Shown here one piece after another: positions 52,685 to 61,711 of a DNA stretch of 64,000 nt. Origin of the DNA: an uncultured Acetobacteraceae bacterium (GTDB taxonomy: Bacteria > Pseudomonadota > Alphaproteobacteria > Acetobacterales > Acetobacteraceae); NCBI GenBank assembly GCA_943912335.1, contig CALTUD010000008.1, positions 52,722-116,721 of the forward strand, read 5' to 3'. The position numbers were made by a program, and so were the translations under genes. The stretch's first letter is position 1, and each line of letters begins with the position of its first letter. Below the pieces are notes generated by a model, which saw nothing but the letters and a program-made list of their open reading frames with translations, was not told the origin of the DNA and searched no databases.

Positions 52685-53641
52685 GTGCCACGATCGATCA
52701 AGGCCGTCGTCCCGTTGCTGCTGGCGGCGACCCTGCCGTGCTGCACAGCGGCGCCCAGGCCGATTCCGGAAACAGGACTCTGGCGCGCGATGCCTATTTC
52801 CGTACCCGTCGCGGTCGATGGCGACCGAGTTCTTCTCGCAGGCAAGGTCTGTCGGCCCGATGGAGACGCACCCGCCCCCGTTGTGGTCGTCGCCCATGGC
52901 GCGCCACCGATGCGGGATCGTCCGTTCGTCACCCTGCACCCCTGCTCCGACCGGGCGATCGCCTGGTTCCTCCGTCGCGGCTTCGTCGTGGTGCAGGCGC
53001 TGCGTCGCGGCTACGGCGAAACCGGCGGCATCAATGCCGACAGCATCGGACCCTGCGGCGATCCCGACTACGTTCGCGGTGGTCTCGAAGGCGCCATCGA
53101 TCTCGACGCGACGGTGCATGCAGCCCTGTCGCTGCCGTTCGTCCGGCCGGGTGGCGCCATCGTGCTCGGGCAATCGGCCGGCGGCTGGGCCGCGCTGGCC
53201 TATTCCAGCGCTCAGCATCCCGACGTCGCCGCCTTCATCCTGATGGCGCCCGGCAATGGCGGCCATGTCGACGGCGAGGCGAACGTGACCTGCGAACCGC
53301 GTCGTTTGATCGAGGCCGCAGGGTATTTCGGCCGAAGCTCGGCTGGTGGCGTGCTCTGGATCAGTGCCGCCAACGACACGCGCTTCGGACCCCGTCTGGT
53401 CTCGGCGATGCAACAGGCTTTCGTTGCCCATGGCGGCGAATTATCCGCCGTAGCGGTCGGCCCGTTCGGCAGCGACGGCCACACCCTGTTCTTCGGCCGT
53501 GGCGGAGCGGCGATCTGGGGGCCGGTGGTGACGGCCTATCTGAATAGGCACGGCATCGCCATGCCCGATCCGCACCCTCAGCCGCCGTCCAGGACGAACG
53601 CGGCACCCACCGCCCCGATGGATGGCGGCGGCGACCGTTGA
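52685..53641 (+). CDS. Alpha/beta-hydrolase (dienelactone-hydrolase-like), predicted lipoprotein
   Basis: A 318-residue protein. From the GTG at 52685 the N-terminus is MPRSIKAVVPLLLAATLPCCTA, a lipoprotein-like signal (Cys about 19-20). The hydrolase core has VVVVAHGAPPMRDRPF (oxyanion), IVLGQSAGGWAALAYS (nucleophile), SAANDTRFGP (acid) and GSDGHTLFF (His). Relatives include secreted esterases and dienelactone hydrolases; substrate unknown. A further 34 upstream codons are open but lack signal-peptide character. It converges on the UbiB-like gene with 7 nt between. Confidence 0.85.
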   Translation: MPRSIKAVVPLLLAATLPCCTAAPRPIPETGLWRAMPISVPVAVDGDRVLLAGKVCRPDGDAPAPVVVVAHGAPPMRDRPFVTLHPCSDRAIAWFLRRGFVVVQALRRGYGETGGINADSIGPCGDPDYVRGGLEGAIDLDATVHAALSLPFVRPGGAIVLGQSAGGWAALAYSSAQHPDVAAFILMAPGNGGHVDGEANVTCEPRRLIEAAGYFGRSSAGGVLWISAANDTRFGPRLVSAMQQAFVAHGGELSAVAVGPFGSDGHTLFFGRGGAAIWGPVVTAYLNRHGIAMPDPHPQPPSRTNAAPTAPMDGGGDR

Positions 53642-53648
53642 AGGGCGT

Positions 53649-55013
53649 TCAGATCGTCGACAGCGGCGGCGGCACGCGCGCGTCGCGCAGGGCCGTCTCC
53701 TGACGCTGCGCCATCTCGTCCACGTCGAAGCCCTCGATCGTTTCGTGATACAGCCGGTGCCAGTTCAGCTTGGCGCCCAGACGTAGAAAGACGCTGCCGA
53801 GGCCGATCGCGGACCGGTCGATCAGCACGAATTCCTGCGGCGGACGCACGCCGCCGGTGCGCTGCAATCCGGCATGCACACGCTCCACCACAGAACGGCC
53901 GAAGGTGGGATCGTCGTTTTCCTGAATCGGACGGACGCGATCCTGCAACAAAGGCTCGTGCAGGAAACGCGCCCACTCGTTCAGAACCGCCATCTTCTCG
54001 CGGGTGAGGTTGGTGAAACCCCATTGCTGATAGGCGTGGAACGCCTGGTCGTCGTCGTTGCGGGCGATCGCCTGCTGCAGATCCACCACGCCGCGCACGA
54101 AGCGCGCCGGGAACACGCGGATGGCGCCGAAATCGAGCAGATTGATGCCGCGATCCGCACGCACCTGGAAATTGCCCAGATGCGGATCGCCATGGATCAC
54201 GCCGTAGCGGTAGAGCGGCAGATACCAGGCGGCGAAAAGCGCCTTCGCCACCTCGTTGCGGCTTTCCTGGTCCGGATCGCCGGCCAGGAACGTCTGGATC
54301 GAAATCCCGTCCAGCCATCCCATGGTCAGCAGACGTGCGCTGGACAGATCGTCGAACGGTTCCGGCACCGACACCTCGTCATGCCCCGCCAGCATGTGAC
54401 GATACAAGCGCAGATGCGACGCCTCGCGGCGATAATCGAGTTCTTCCCTGACCCGTTCGGCCAACTCCTTGAACACGTCATCCTGCTGGATGGCGTTGTC
54501 GAGCCGGTGATACACCGCCATGCCCAGCTTCAACTGGCGCAGATCGGCTTCCACCGTCGAACCCATATCCGGGTATTGCAGCTTGGCCGCGACAGGACGG
54601 CCATCCCGCAGCGTGGCCCGATGCACCTGCCCCAGACTGGCCGCTGCGATCGCTTCCCGGTCGAACGACCCGAACTTGCGTTCCCAATCCGGGCCGAGCT
54701 CGGTCGCCATCCGCCGCCGCACGAAAGACCAGCCCATCGCCGGCGCGTTCGCCTGCAGATGCGCCAGCTCCTCGGCATATTCCGGCGGCAGAACGTCGGG
54801 GATGGTCGAGAGAAGCTGCGCCACCTTCATCAGCGGCCCTTTCAGGCCGCCGAGAACGGCGCGCAAATCCTCCGCATGCGCGTTCTTGTTGGTGCGGATG
54901 CCGACCTTCGCCCCGGCCATGCGCGCGGCGATCCCGCCGACGGCCCCGGAAGTGCGTGCGAGACGGCGGATTTCGCCGAAAACGCTGCCCCGGTCGAGAT
55001 CGCGCTCAGCCAT
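53649..55013 (-). CDS. ABC1/AarF/UbiB-like atypical kinase
   Basis: The 454-residue protein has the ABC1 pattern: AAASLGQVHRATLRDGRPVAAKLQYPD (Ala-rich nucleotide loop and Lys), SVPEPFDDLSSARLLTMGWLDG, and YGVIHGDPHLGNFQVRADRGINLLDFGAIR with the catalytic Asp and DFG. Bacterial members support ubiquinone synthesis or lipid homeostasis; it is not necessarily ubiB itself. The ATG at 55013 overlaps the end of pepF by 8 nt. Confidence 0.92.
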   Translation of the reverse strand: MAERDLDRGSVFGEIRRLARTSGAVGGIAARMAGAKVGIRTNKNAHAEDLRAVLGGLKGPLMKVAQLLSTIPDVLPPEYAEELAHLQANAPAMGWSFVRRRMATELGPDWERKFGSFDREAIAAASLGQVHRATLRDGRPVAAKLQYPDMGSTVEADLRQLKLGMAVYHRLDNAIQQDDVFKELAERVREELDYRREASHLRLYRHMLAGHDEVSVPEPFDDLSSARLLTMGWLDGISIQTFLAGDPDQESRNEVAKALFAAWYLPLYRYGVIHGDPHLGNFQVRADRGINLLDFGAIRVFPARFVRGVVDLQQAIARNDDDQAFHAYQQWGFTNLTREKMAVLNEWARFLHEPLLQDRVRPIQENDDPTFGRSVVERVHAGLQRTGGVRPPQEFVLIDRSAIGLGSVFLRLGAKLNWHRLYHETIEGFDVDEMAQRQETALRDARVPPPLSTI

Positions 55014-56799
55014 CGTCACGCTCCAGCTCGTCGATAAAGCCACTGATCACGTCGAGGCCCTTGCGCCAGAAATCAGGATCGGTGGCATCGAGACCGAACG
55101 GCGCTAGAAGCTCCTGGTGCCGCTTGGTGCCGCCCGCCTTCAGCATCTCGACATATTTCTGCTGGAAGCCCGGATGCCCGCTCTGGAACACGCCGAACAA
55201 CGCATTCACCAGACAATCGCCGAACGCATAAGCGTAGACATAGAACGGCGAATGCACGAAATGCGGCACATAGGCCCAGAACTGATCGTAATCCGGTGTG
55301 AAGTGGAACGCAGGCCCAAGGCTCTCGGTCTGCACCTGTCGCCAGATCTCCCCGATCCGCTCCGGTAGCAGCTCGCCCTGGCGGCGCTCGTCATGCAGCA
55401 GCGTCTCGAAGCGGTAGAACGCGATCTGGCGCACCACCGTGTTCAGCATGTCCTCGACCTTGCCGGCCAGCATGCGACGACGGCGCGCCGGATCGGTTTC
55501 CGCATCGAGCACGGCGCGGAAGGTCAGCATCTCGCCGAACACGCTGGCGGTCTCGGCCAGAGTGAGCGGCGTCGATCCCATTAGATAACCCTGATCCGCC
55601 GCCAGAACCTGATGGATGCCGTGCCCGAGTTCATGCGCCAGCGTCATCACGTCGCGCGAACGACCGTGATAGTTCATCAGGATATAGGGATGCACGTCGG
55701 GCACGGTCGGGTGCGCGAATGCGCCACTGCTCTTTCCCGGACGCAGCGCCGCGTCGATCCAGGGCCGGTCGAAGAAACGCTGCGCGATCCCGCCCAGCTC
55801 AGGCGCGAACCCGTTATAGGCGCCTAGCACACGCTCCCGCGCCTCGTCCCAGCTGATCTTCGCATCGAGATCGGCCGGCAGGGGCGCGTTGCGGTCCCAG
55901 TGCTCCAGCTTTTCCAACCCGAGCCATTTCGCCTTCATCGCGTAGTAGCGATGCGACAGGCGCGCGTAATCGCCTGTCACCGCCGTCACCAGCGCATCGA
56001 CCACCTCGTCCTCGACCATGTTGCCGCGATTGCGCGCACTGCCGGGGCGCGGATAGGCGCGCAGCCGGTCGGAAACCTCCTTGTCCTTGGCGAGCGTGTT
56101 CGTGATCAGAGAGAACAGCCGGATGTTGTCCTTGAACGTCACACCGATCGCCTTTGCCGCGCGCTCGCGCACGGCGCGGTCGCGATCGCTCAGCAGGTTC
56201 AGCGCATCGCCGACCGTCAGCTTTTCGCCGTCGATCTCCACCCGCAGCCCGGCCATGGTCTCGTCGAACAAGCGGCTCCAGCTCTGCGCGCCGGTGACCG
56301 ACTTCTCGTGCAGAACGCTTTCCACCTCCTGCGACAACTGGTGCGGACGGAACACGCGCAGATCGCGCAGGAAGGGCTGCCAGCGACGCAGCCGCTCGTC
56401 CTCCAGCAGACGGGCCAGATGCGCGTCGTCGAGCCCGTTCAGCTCGAGCGTGAAGAAGATCAGCCGGGACGAGATCTCCGTCACGCGCTCGTTGGTGGAC
56501 TGGTAGAACCGCCCGATCGCCGCATCCTGGGAGTCGCTCGCGAACAGCAACCCGGCATAGGACACGGCGCGCCCCATCAGCACGTCGATGCGCTCATATT
56601 CCGCGATCGCCTCCGCCAGCCCGCTGCCGTCGAGGGTCGCGAGCCTGCCCTTGCGGCCCTCCTCGAACGCCTTCGCCGCACGATCCGCCTCGGCGAAATC
56701 CCGTTGCAGGGCAGCATCGTCCATCCCCGCATACAGGTCGGACAGATCCCAGACGGGGCTTTCCGGAACGGTGGAAACGGCAGTGGCGGCGTTGGACAT
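55006..56799 (-). CDS. pepF: M3-family oligoendopeptidase F-like
   Basis: The 597-residue zinc metallopeptidase has VMTLAHELGHGIHQVLAADQGYL with the HExGH site and downstream Glu (ETASVFGE), typical of PepF/M3B. N-terminal helical region starts PVWDLSDLYAGMDDAAL, also typical. It degrades short peptides in the cytosol. The ATG at 56799 (MSNAATAVST) is chosen; upstream open frame is proline-rich and overlaps the divergent gene. Confidence 0.94.
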   Translation of the reverse strand: MSNAATAVSTVPESPVWDLSDLYAGMDDAALQRDFAEADRAAKAFEEGRKGRLATLDGSGLAEAIAEYERIDVLMGRAVSYAGLLFASDSQDAAIGRFYQSTNERVTEISSRLIFFTLELNGLDDAHLARLLEDERLRRWQPFLRDLRVFRPHQLSQEVESVLHEKSVTGAQSWSRLFDETMAGLRVEIDGEKLTVGDALNLLSDRDRAVRERAAKAIGVTFKDNIRLFSLITNTLAKDKEVSDRLRAYPRPGSARNRGNMVEDEVVDALVTAVTGDYARLSHRYYAMKAKWLGLEKLEHWDRNAPLPADLDAKISWDEARERVLGAYNGFAPELGGIAQRFFDRPWIDAALRPGKSSGAFAHPTVPDVHPYILMNYHGRSRDVMTLAHELGHGIHQVLAADQGYLMGSTPLTLAETASVFGEMLTFRAVLDAETDPARRRRMLAGKVEDMLNTVVRQIAFYRFETLLHDERRQGELLPERIGEIWRQVQTESLGPAFHFTPDYDQFWAYVPHFVHSPFYVYAYAFGDCLVNALFGVFQSGHPGFQQKYVEMLKAGGTKRHQELLAPFGLDATDPDFWRKGLDVISGFIDELERDDG

Positions 56800-56924
56800 T
56801 CGAGGCGCAATCCTGTTCGGCTCGGTTCTATCTATGGCCTCCGCGCCCCGCTTCAAAGGGCGCCCCATCCGACCGAGACGAACAACGCACCCCCGGTTAT
56901 GCTGGTTCGGCACGGGAGAGGCCG

Positions 56925-57758
56925 ATGGAAGACGCACATCATCACGACGGCCGCTTCTGCCTGAACTGCGGCGCGACCCCGGCCGGTGCGTGGTGCCAGG
57001 ACTGCGGCCAGAAAAGCGGCCCCGTGCACCGTTCCGTGACCGATCTGCTGCGCGAACTCGCCGAGCTGATGACCCACGCCGATCATCGCATCTGGCGCAC
57101 CCTGGTCGCGCTGGCGCTCCGGCCGGCCGTGCTGACCCGCGAATTCCTGGCCGGCCGGCGCATGTCGCAGATCCCGCCTCTGCGCCTGTTCTTCGTGGTG
57201 CTGCTGCTTCTGTTCACCATGGGCTCCCTCACCCGGCACGGCATGGTCGTCATCGACATCCCCGCCGCCGAGCATCAGGACGTCGTCAAGGCGATCGGCA
57301 CCATCCACACAAGGTCCACCCGTTTCGACGACTGGCTCAAGCCGCATCTGCTGCGCGCCGTGGACAAGCCCGAGCCGGTGATCGAGATCATCCGCGAATG
57401 GCTGGAACGCTTCACCCTGCTGATGCTGCCGATCGCCGCCGCCCTGCTCTGGCTGCTGACGTTCTGGACCCGGCCACGCTTCACCTTTTTCGACCACCTG
57501 ATCTTCGCCACCCACTCCCTGTCCTTCGCCGGGCTGGTGCAGATCGCCGTGTTCCTGACCGGCATGATCGTTCCGGCGTCGGGCATGCTGCTTCTGCTGC
57601 TGCCGGCGCATCTGTTCCGGCACATGCGCGGCGTTTACGGCGGCGGCGTCGCCCTCAACCTGCTGCGCATGGCCGTGCTGGGGCTGGGCAGCCTGGTCGC
57701 CGTGATCGTGCTGTTCACGATCCTGGCCTGGATGGGGCTCCAGTTCGCCGCCGACTGA
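56925..57758 (+). CDS. DUF3667-like zinc-ribbon membrane protein
   Basis: The 277-residue protein has an N-terminal Cys4 ribbon (CLNCGATPAGAWCQDCGQK), then HRSVTDLLRELAELMTHADHRIWRTLVAL and several TM helices (LRLFFVVLLLLFTMG and four more in the C-terminal half). This order matches DUF3667 proteins, whose role is unknown. Divergent from pepF, with 125 nt between; convergent with the DUF1176-like gene. Confidence 0.85.
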   Translation: MEDAHHHDGRFCLNCGATPAGAWCQDCGQKSGPVHRSVTDLLRELAELMTHADHRIWRTLVALALRPAVLTREFLAGRRMSQIPPLRLFFVVLLLLFTMGSLTRHGMVVIDIPAAEHQDVVKAIGTIHTRSTRFDDWLKPHLLRAVDKPEPVIEIIREWLERFTLLMLPIAAALLWLLTFWTRPRFTFFDHLIFATHSLSFAGLVQIAVFLTGMIVPASGMLLLLLPAHLFRHMRGVYGGGVALNLLRMAVLGLGSLVAVIVLFTILAWMGLQFAAD

Positions 57759-57764
57759 CCGGCC

Positions 57765-58802
57765 TCAGCGCTCCCCCGCCGCCCGATACACCACCGGCCA
57801 ATCCTCGACGGCCAGGCCGTGGCACGCCAGCATCAGCTGTGCGCGTGCGAGCTGGAATCGCCGGCCGTCCCAGCGATAGCGACGCGTATCGCCGCAATCG
57901 TCCAGCCCGCGCGACGGCTCTGTCGCCAGCAGCGTATCCGGCCCGTCCGTCTCCGCGTTCACCAGAATGCCGGGCTGCCGCACCGGGAATTGCGGCGGCA
58001 CCGGAAACGTCGCGACCGTGGCCGTGCGGCCGCTCTCCAGCACGAACAGGCTGTCCTGGCTGAAATTGCCGCTGCCGCACGGGATCCGCCACAGCACGGT
58101 CCCGCCGGACAAGGCCGATGCGGTCGGCCCCTGCCCCGGCTGCTCCGAATCCTGTGCGGCACAGGCCCGCACCGCAGCCAGGGACGCAACGACGGGAGGG
58201 GGCACCGCGTCCGGCGGGACGGGACCGGATGCCGGCGCCTCCGCGATCCGCACGCCCGGCTCGGCCGGACGCCGCTGCGCCCGCGCGATCCAGTCCAGCA
58301 CGGACGACGCTCCCGACAGCCAGAACACCGCACGCAAGGACGGCCGCCCCTGGGTGACGGCGAACAACCGCCCGGACTGGCGCAGCCACGGCAGCACCAT
58401 CCGCACCGCGGACTCATCCAGCACCGCCCGCGCCTGCCCCGCCTCGCCCGGCCGGAAACGCAGGCTCAGCGGCGCGCCACGCCGCCCGAGTTGCAGACGA
58501 ACGATCTCCGGCCGGTTCGGACGGTCGAAGCGCAACAACAGCGCGCCGGACGGATCGCGTCCGCGCGGCATCCGCAGCAACAACACCGCGCTGTCGTCGT
58601 CGGCAAAACCATAGGCGGTGCAGAAACGCTCGTTGTCGCACGCCGCCAGCCATCCCCCCGCCCGCAAGGACAGCGGCGGCTCCGCCTCCCGCGCGCCCGC
58701 CGGAACACAGGCCAGCATCCCGGCCGCAAACACCCCGAATCGAACCGCCCGCAAACGGATCGCGGGCATCGGTCGGGCAGCGTGTCGGGGGAAAGGGACC
58801 AT
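57765..58802 (-). CDS. Secreted DUF1176-like protein
   Basis: A 345-residue exported protein with signal RAVRFGVFAAGMLACVPAGA. The mature part starts LRAGGWLAACDNERFCTAYGF, matching the DUF1176 pattern of a short conserved disulfide-containing N-terminus, followed by FDRPNRPEIVRLQLG and LLATEPSRGLDDCGDTRRYRWDGRRFQL at the end. Function unknown. ATG 58802 is used; 58820 (GTG) and 58769 (ATG) are alternatives. It follows the PiT gene on the same strand after hairpins. Confidence 0.85.
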   Translation of the reverse strand: MVPFPRHAARPMPAIRLRAVRFGVFAAGMLACVPAGAREAEPPLSLRAGGWLAACDNERFCTAYGFADDDSAVLLLRMPRGRDPSGALLLRFDRPNRPEIVRLQLGRRGAPLSLRFRPGEAGQARAVLDESAVRMVLPWLRQSGRLFAVTQGRPSLRAVFWLSGASSVLDWIARAQRRPAEPGVRIAEAPASGPVPPDAVPPPVVASLAAVRACAAQDSEQPGQGPTASALSGGTVLWRIPCGSGNFSQDSLFVLESGRTATVATFPVPPQFPVRQPGILVNAETDGPDTLLATEPSRGLDDCGDTRRYRWDGRRFQLARAQLMLACHGLAVEDWPVVYRAAGER

Positions 58803-58821
58803 GCGCCGCTTCTGTCGCACA

Positions 58822-58868
58822 TCTCGCCTTCTGGCGAGAAGCCCGCCGCCCCGAACCGGACGGCGGGC
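58822..58868 (-). terminator. Tandem hairpins downstream of the PiT gene
   Basis: GCCCGCCG (58841-58848) pairs with CGGCGGGC (58861-58868) around 12 nt; TCTCGCC/GGCGAGA (58822-58839) forms a second hairpin with a TTCT loop. On the minus strand they follow the PiT stop at 58876. The first is followed by TTCT rather than a long U tract, so termination is likely but may be partial. Confidence 0.55.
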
Positions 58869-58875
58869 GTCGTTC

Positions 58876-60483
58876 TCACACGAACAGGGTGCGGAGCAGC
58901 CAGTAGAGAACGCCGGCCAGGGTGATCGCCACCGGCAGGGTCAGCACCCAGGCCAGCGCCATGTTGCGCAGGGTGCGGGTCTGCAGGCCCGACCCGTTCG
59001 CCGCCATCGCACCGGCGACGCCGGAGGACAGGATATGGGTGGTCGATACCGGCAGGCCGTACGCCTCGGCCAGACCGATCGTCGCCATGGCGGTGATCTC
59101 GGCCGCAGCGCCCTGGCCGTAGCTCATATGCGTCTTGCCGATGCGCTCGCCGACCGTCACCACGATCCGCTTCCAGCCCACCATGGTGCCGAGCCCGAGC
59201 GCCAGCGCCACGGACACCTTCACCCAGGTCGGAATATAGCGGGTGCCGTTGTTCAGAACCCCGGCATAATTCTTCAGCGTGCCGAGTTCGCTCTTGTCCA
59301 GCTTGGCCCCCGCCTTGGGCAGCATCCGAACGGCCTCGGCAGTCAGATACATCTCGTTGCGGACGTTCTTCACCGCCACCGCCGGCACCAGACGAATGGC
59401 GCCGTAGCTCTGGATCTCGTGCGCGATGTCGTCGGAGAGGGTGGCCAACGCCGCATAGACCGCCGGGCGATCGAGCTGGCTCGTCTTGATCGCCTCGTCC
59501 ACCACGCCGCGCGCATCGCCCGGCGCCGCGTCCGGCGCACCGGCGGCATGCGCCCTGAAGATCGCAGCCGCCTGCTGGCTGGTCTGCACGAAGGTCGGGG
59601 TGGCGCTTTCCGGAATGGCGCGGTTCAGCGCGAAGGCGGTGGGCGCCGCGCCGATCAGGATCAGCATGATCAGGCCCATGCCTTTCTGGCCGTCATTACC
59701 GCCATGCGAGAACGAGACGCCGGTGCAGGTCAGCATCAGCAGGCCACGGATCCAGGCCGGCGGCGGAGCGTCGCCCTTCGGCTCGCGCCACAGTTCCGGA
59801 CGACGGATCAGCGCCTTGCCCAGCAGCAACAGCCCGCCCGCGCAGACGAAGCCGAGCAGCGGGCTGAACAACAGCGCTTCGAGCACCTTCAGCGCCTGGC
59901 CCCATTGCACGCCGGACGACGCCACGCCGGGCGGCGTCATGAACTGGTTGGCGAGACCCACGCCCAGGATGGACCCGATCAGCGCATGCGAGGAGGAGTT
60001 CGGAATGCCCACAGCCCAGGTGGCGAGGTTCCAGATGATCGCCGCCAGAAGCAGCGCGAAGATCATGCAGGTGCCGGCCGTGGAGCCGGAATTCAGGATC
60101 AGGTCGATCGGCAGCAGTGTCACGATCGAATACGCCACGGCGCCGGTCGAGGTCAGCACGCCCAGGAAGTTGAACACGCCCGACCACACCACTGCGACCG
60201 CGGGCGGCATCGTCCTGGTGTAGATCACCGTCGCCACCGCGTTGGCGGTGTCGTGGAACCCGTTCACGAACTCGAAGCCCAGCGCCACCAGCAGCGCCAC
60301 GCCGAGCAGCACCAGCGTGCCGATCGCCAGGGGCTCGGAATGCGAGGAATTCATGTCCGCGATCAGGCCGTAGAGCGCGTAGCCGAGCCCTCCCAGCAGC
60401 AGCACGGCGAACAGGATGACCGTCGGCAGCGTCGATCGGCTGGCGGCGGCCGGGCGCGAGGCGCTCATGGCAAGATCTGACAT
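58876..60483 (-). CDS. pit: Low-affinity inorganic phosphate transporter (PiT family)
   Basis: The 535-residue membrane protein has the two PiT signature repeats: FEFVNGFHDTANAVATVIYT and SFSHGGNDGQKGMGLIM, plus SSHALIGSILGVGLAN and PVSTTHILSSGVAGAMA. It couples phosphate (metal-phosphate) uptake to protons. A long soluble loop (about residues 280-420) divides the halves. ATG 60483 lies 4 nt after an AAGGCGG-like site. Upstream, ACGGTCACGAACCGT (minus strand) is a small inverted repeat that could be regulatory. Confidence 0.93.
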   Translation of the reverse strand: MSDLAMSASRPAAASRSTLPTVILFAVLLLGGLGYALYGLIADMNSSHSEPLAIGTLVLLGVALLVALGFEFVNGFHDTANAVATVIYTRTMPPAVAVVWSGVFNFLGVLTSTGAVAYSIVTLLPIDLILNSGSTAGTCMIFALLLAAIIWNLATWAVGIPNSSSHALIGSILGVGLANQFMTPPGVASSGVQWGQALKVLEALLFSPLLGFVCAGGLLLLGKALIRRPELWREPKGDAPPPAWIRGLLMLTCTGVSFSHGGNDGQKGMGLIMLILIGAAPTAFALNRAIPESATPTFVQTSQQAAAIFRAHAAGAPDAAPGDARGVVDEAIKTSQLDRPAVYAALATLSDDIAHEIQSYGAIRLVPAVAVKNVRNEMYLTAEAVRMLPKAGAKLDKSELGTLKNYAGVLNNGTRYIPTWVKVSVALALGLGTMVGWKRIVVTVGERIGKTHMSYGQGAAAEITAMATIGLAEAYGLPVSTTHILSSGVAGAMAANGSGLQTRTLRNMALAWVLTLPVAITLAGVLYWLLRTLFV

Positions 60484-60654
60484 GGCCGCCTTGTAACCCG
60501 AAAGCGCACTAACGGTTCGTGACCGTTCCGTGATGTTCGTCCCCGTTTTGAGACGATCCTTCAGACCCGGCCGAAAGCCTTTCGATTCGCCACCCGTACC
60601 CGCACGCAGGCGTCCGCAACGCCCTTGCGATCACGGTTCGTTCCGGATCCGCCC

Positions 60655-61614
60655 TCAGCCGCCGGAAAGCCGGCCCAGAACCTCCCGCGATGGCGCGAAG
60701 AAAACCGTCCCCGTATGCGGCACGGAGAAATCCAGCAGGCGGTCATACGACCCAACCGGATCGCCCACATACATCCGCTCGAGCATCTTCTCGATCACCC
60801 AGAGCCGGCGCGAATAGCCGATGAAATAGGTGCCGTACTCGCCATGACCAGGCCGCCCGAACGGCATGTTGTCGCGCAGGATGTCGTGCTCCACACCCTG
60901 CGCGTCCACCACCGTCGCCAGCGTCTTGTGCGATTTCCGCGGCGCGGCGTCGTCGGGCAGCTCGATATTGTCGACCTTGGTCCGGCCGATCACCAGTTGC
61001 TGCTGGTCTACGCCGATCGAACTCCAGGCGGTGAGATCGTGCAGATATTTCTGCACCATCACGTAGCTGCCGCCCGCGAACGCCGCATCCTCCTCGCCGA
61101 CGATCGCTGAATCCGGAATGTCCTGCCCGGTCGGATTGGCCGTCCCGTCCACGAAACCCAGCAGATCGCGCGCATCGAAATACCGGAACCCGTTCACCTC
61201 ATCGACCACCTCGATCGCATCGCCGAGCGCGCCCAGCAGAAGCTTCTCGAACTCGAAGGTGAGATCGACCCGCTCGGCGCGGATATGGAACAGCAGATCG
61301 CCCGGGGTCGACGGCGCGGTATGGGTCTGGCCGACCACGGCCGCGAACGGTTTCAGCTCTGCCGGCTTGGCGCCCGGCGAAAGACGATCCCACAGTTCGG
61401 ACCCGATCGCGGCGATGCAGGACAAACGCCCGCCCAGGTCGCGAAACCCGACGGTCTTCAGCAGGTCGTCGATCCCGCCCAGCGCATCGCGCACCCTGCC
61501 CAGCGCCGCATCGCCCGGCTTCACGGTCACGACCAGAAAGATCGCGGCACGCGACAAGGGCGCAGCCACGCTCTGCGCATCGATCGGCACCCGATCCCAG
61601 CTTTGTCCCGTCAT
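60655..61614 (-). CDS. DyP-type heme peroxidase
   Basis: The 319-residue protein has the DyP signature GFVDGTANPTGQ (GxxDG with catalytic Asp), the proximal-His region, and HGEYGTYFIGYSRRLWVIEKML near the C-terminus. DyP peroxidases oxidise dyes, lignin-like phenolics or heme-related substrates with H2O2. The ATG at 61614 (MTGQSWDRVP) is chosen: the 56 upstream codons are Arg-rich and overlap the gltB end. No Tat signal, so cytosolic. 170 nt of apparently non-coding sequence separates it from PiT. Confidence 0.92.
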   Translation of the reverse strand: MTGQSWDRVPIDAQSVAAPLSRAAIFLVVTVKPGDAALGRVRDALGGIDDLLKTVGFRDLGGRLSCIAAIGSELWDRLSPGAKPAELKPFAAVVGQTHTAPSTPGDLLFHIRAERVDLTFEFEKLLLGALGDAIEVVDEVNGFRYFDARDLLGFVDGTANPTGQDIPDSAIVGEEDAAFAGGSYVMVQKYLHDLTAWSSIGVDQQQLVIGRTKVDNIELPDDAAPRKSHKTLATVVDAQGVEHDILRDNMPFGRPGHGEYGTYFIGYSRRLWVIEKMLERMYVGDPVGSYDRLLDFSVPHTGTVFFAPSREVLGRLSGG

Positions 61615-61668
61615 GCTGTCTCCATCGCCGTTCTGCGAGATCAGGCGCGTCGCCACGCCGGACCGGCA

Positions 61669-61699
61669 GGGTTGCAGCGCCGATGGATCGCCGCAACCC
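61669..61699 (-). terminator. Possible terminator hairpin after gltB
   Basis: GGGTTGC (61669-61675) and GCAACCC (61693-61699) form a 7-bp stem just after the gltB stop at 61712 on the minus strand. No U tract; weak call. Confidence 0.3.
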
Positions 61700-61711
61700 C
61701 GCCCGGAGCGA

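Noticed and set aside
60484..60654. Possible small gene or RNA between PiT and DyP genes
   Set aside because: Only a short inverted repeat (ACGGTTCGTGACCGT) is visible; no ribosome site with a coding frame and no terminator-like RNA structure.
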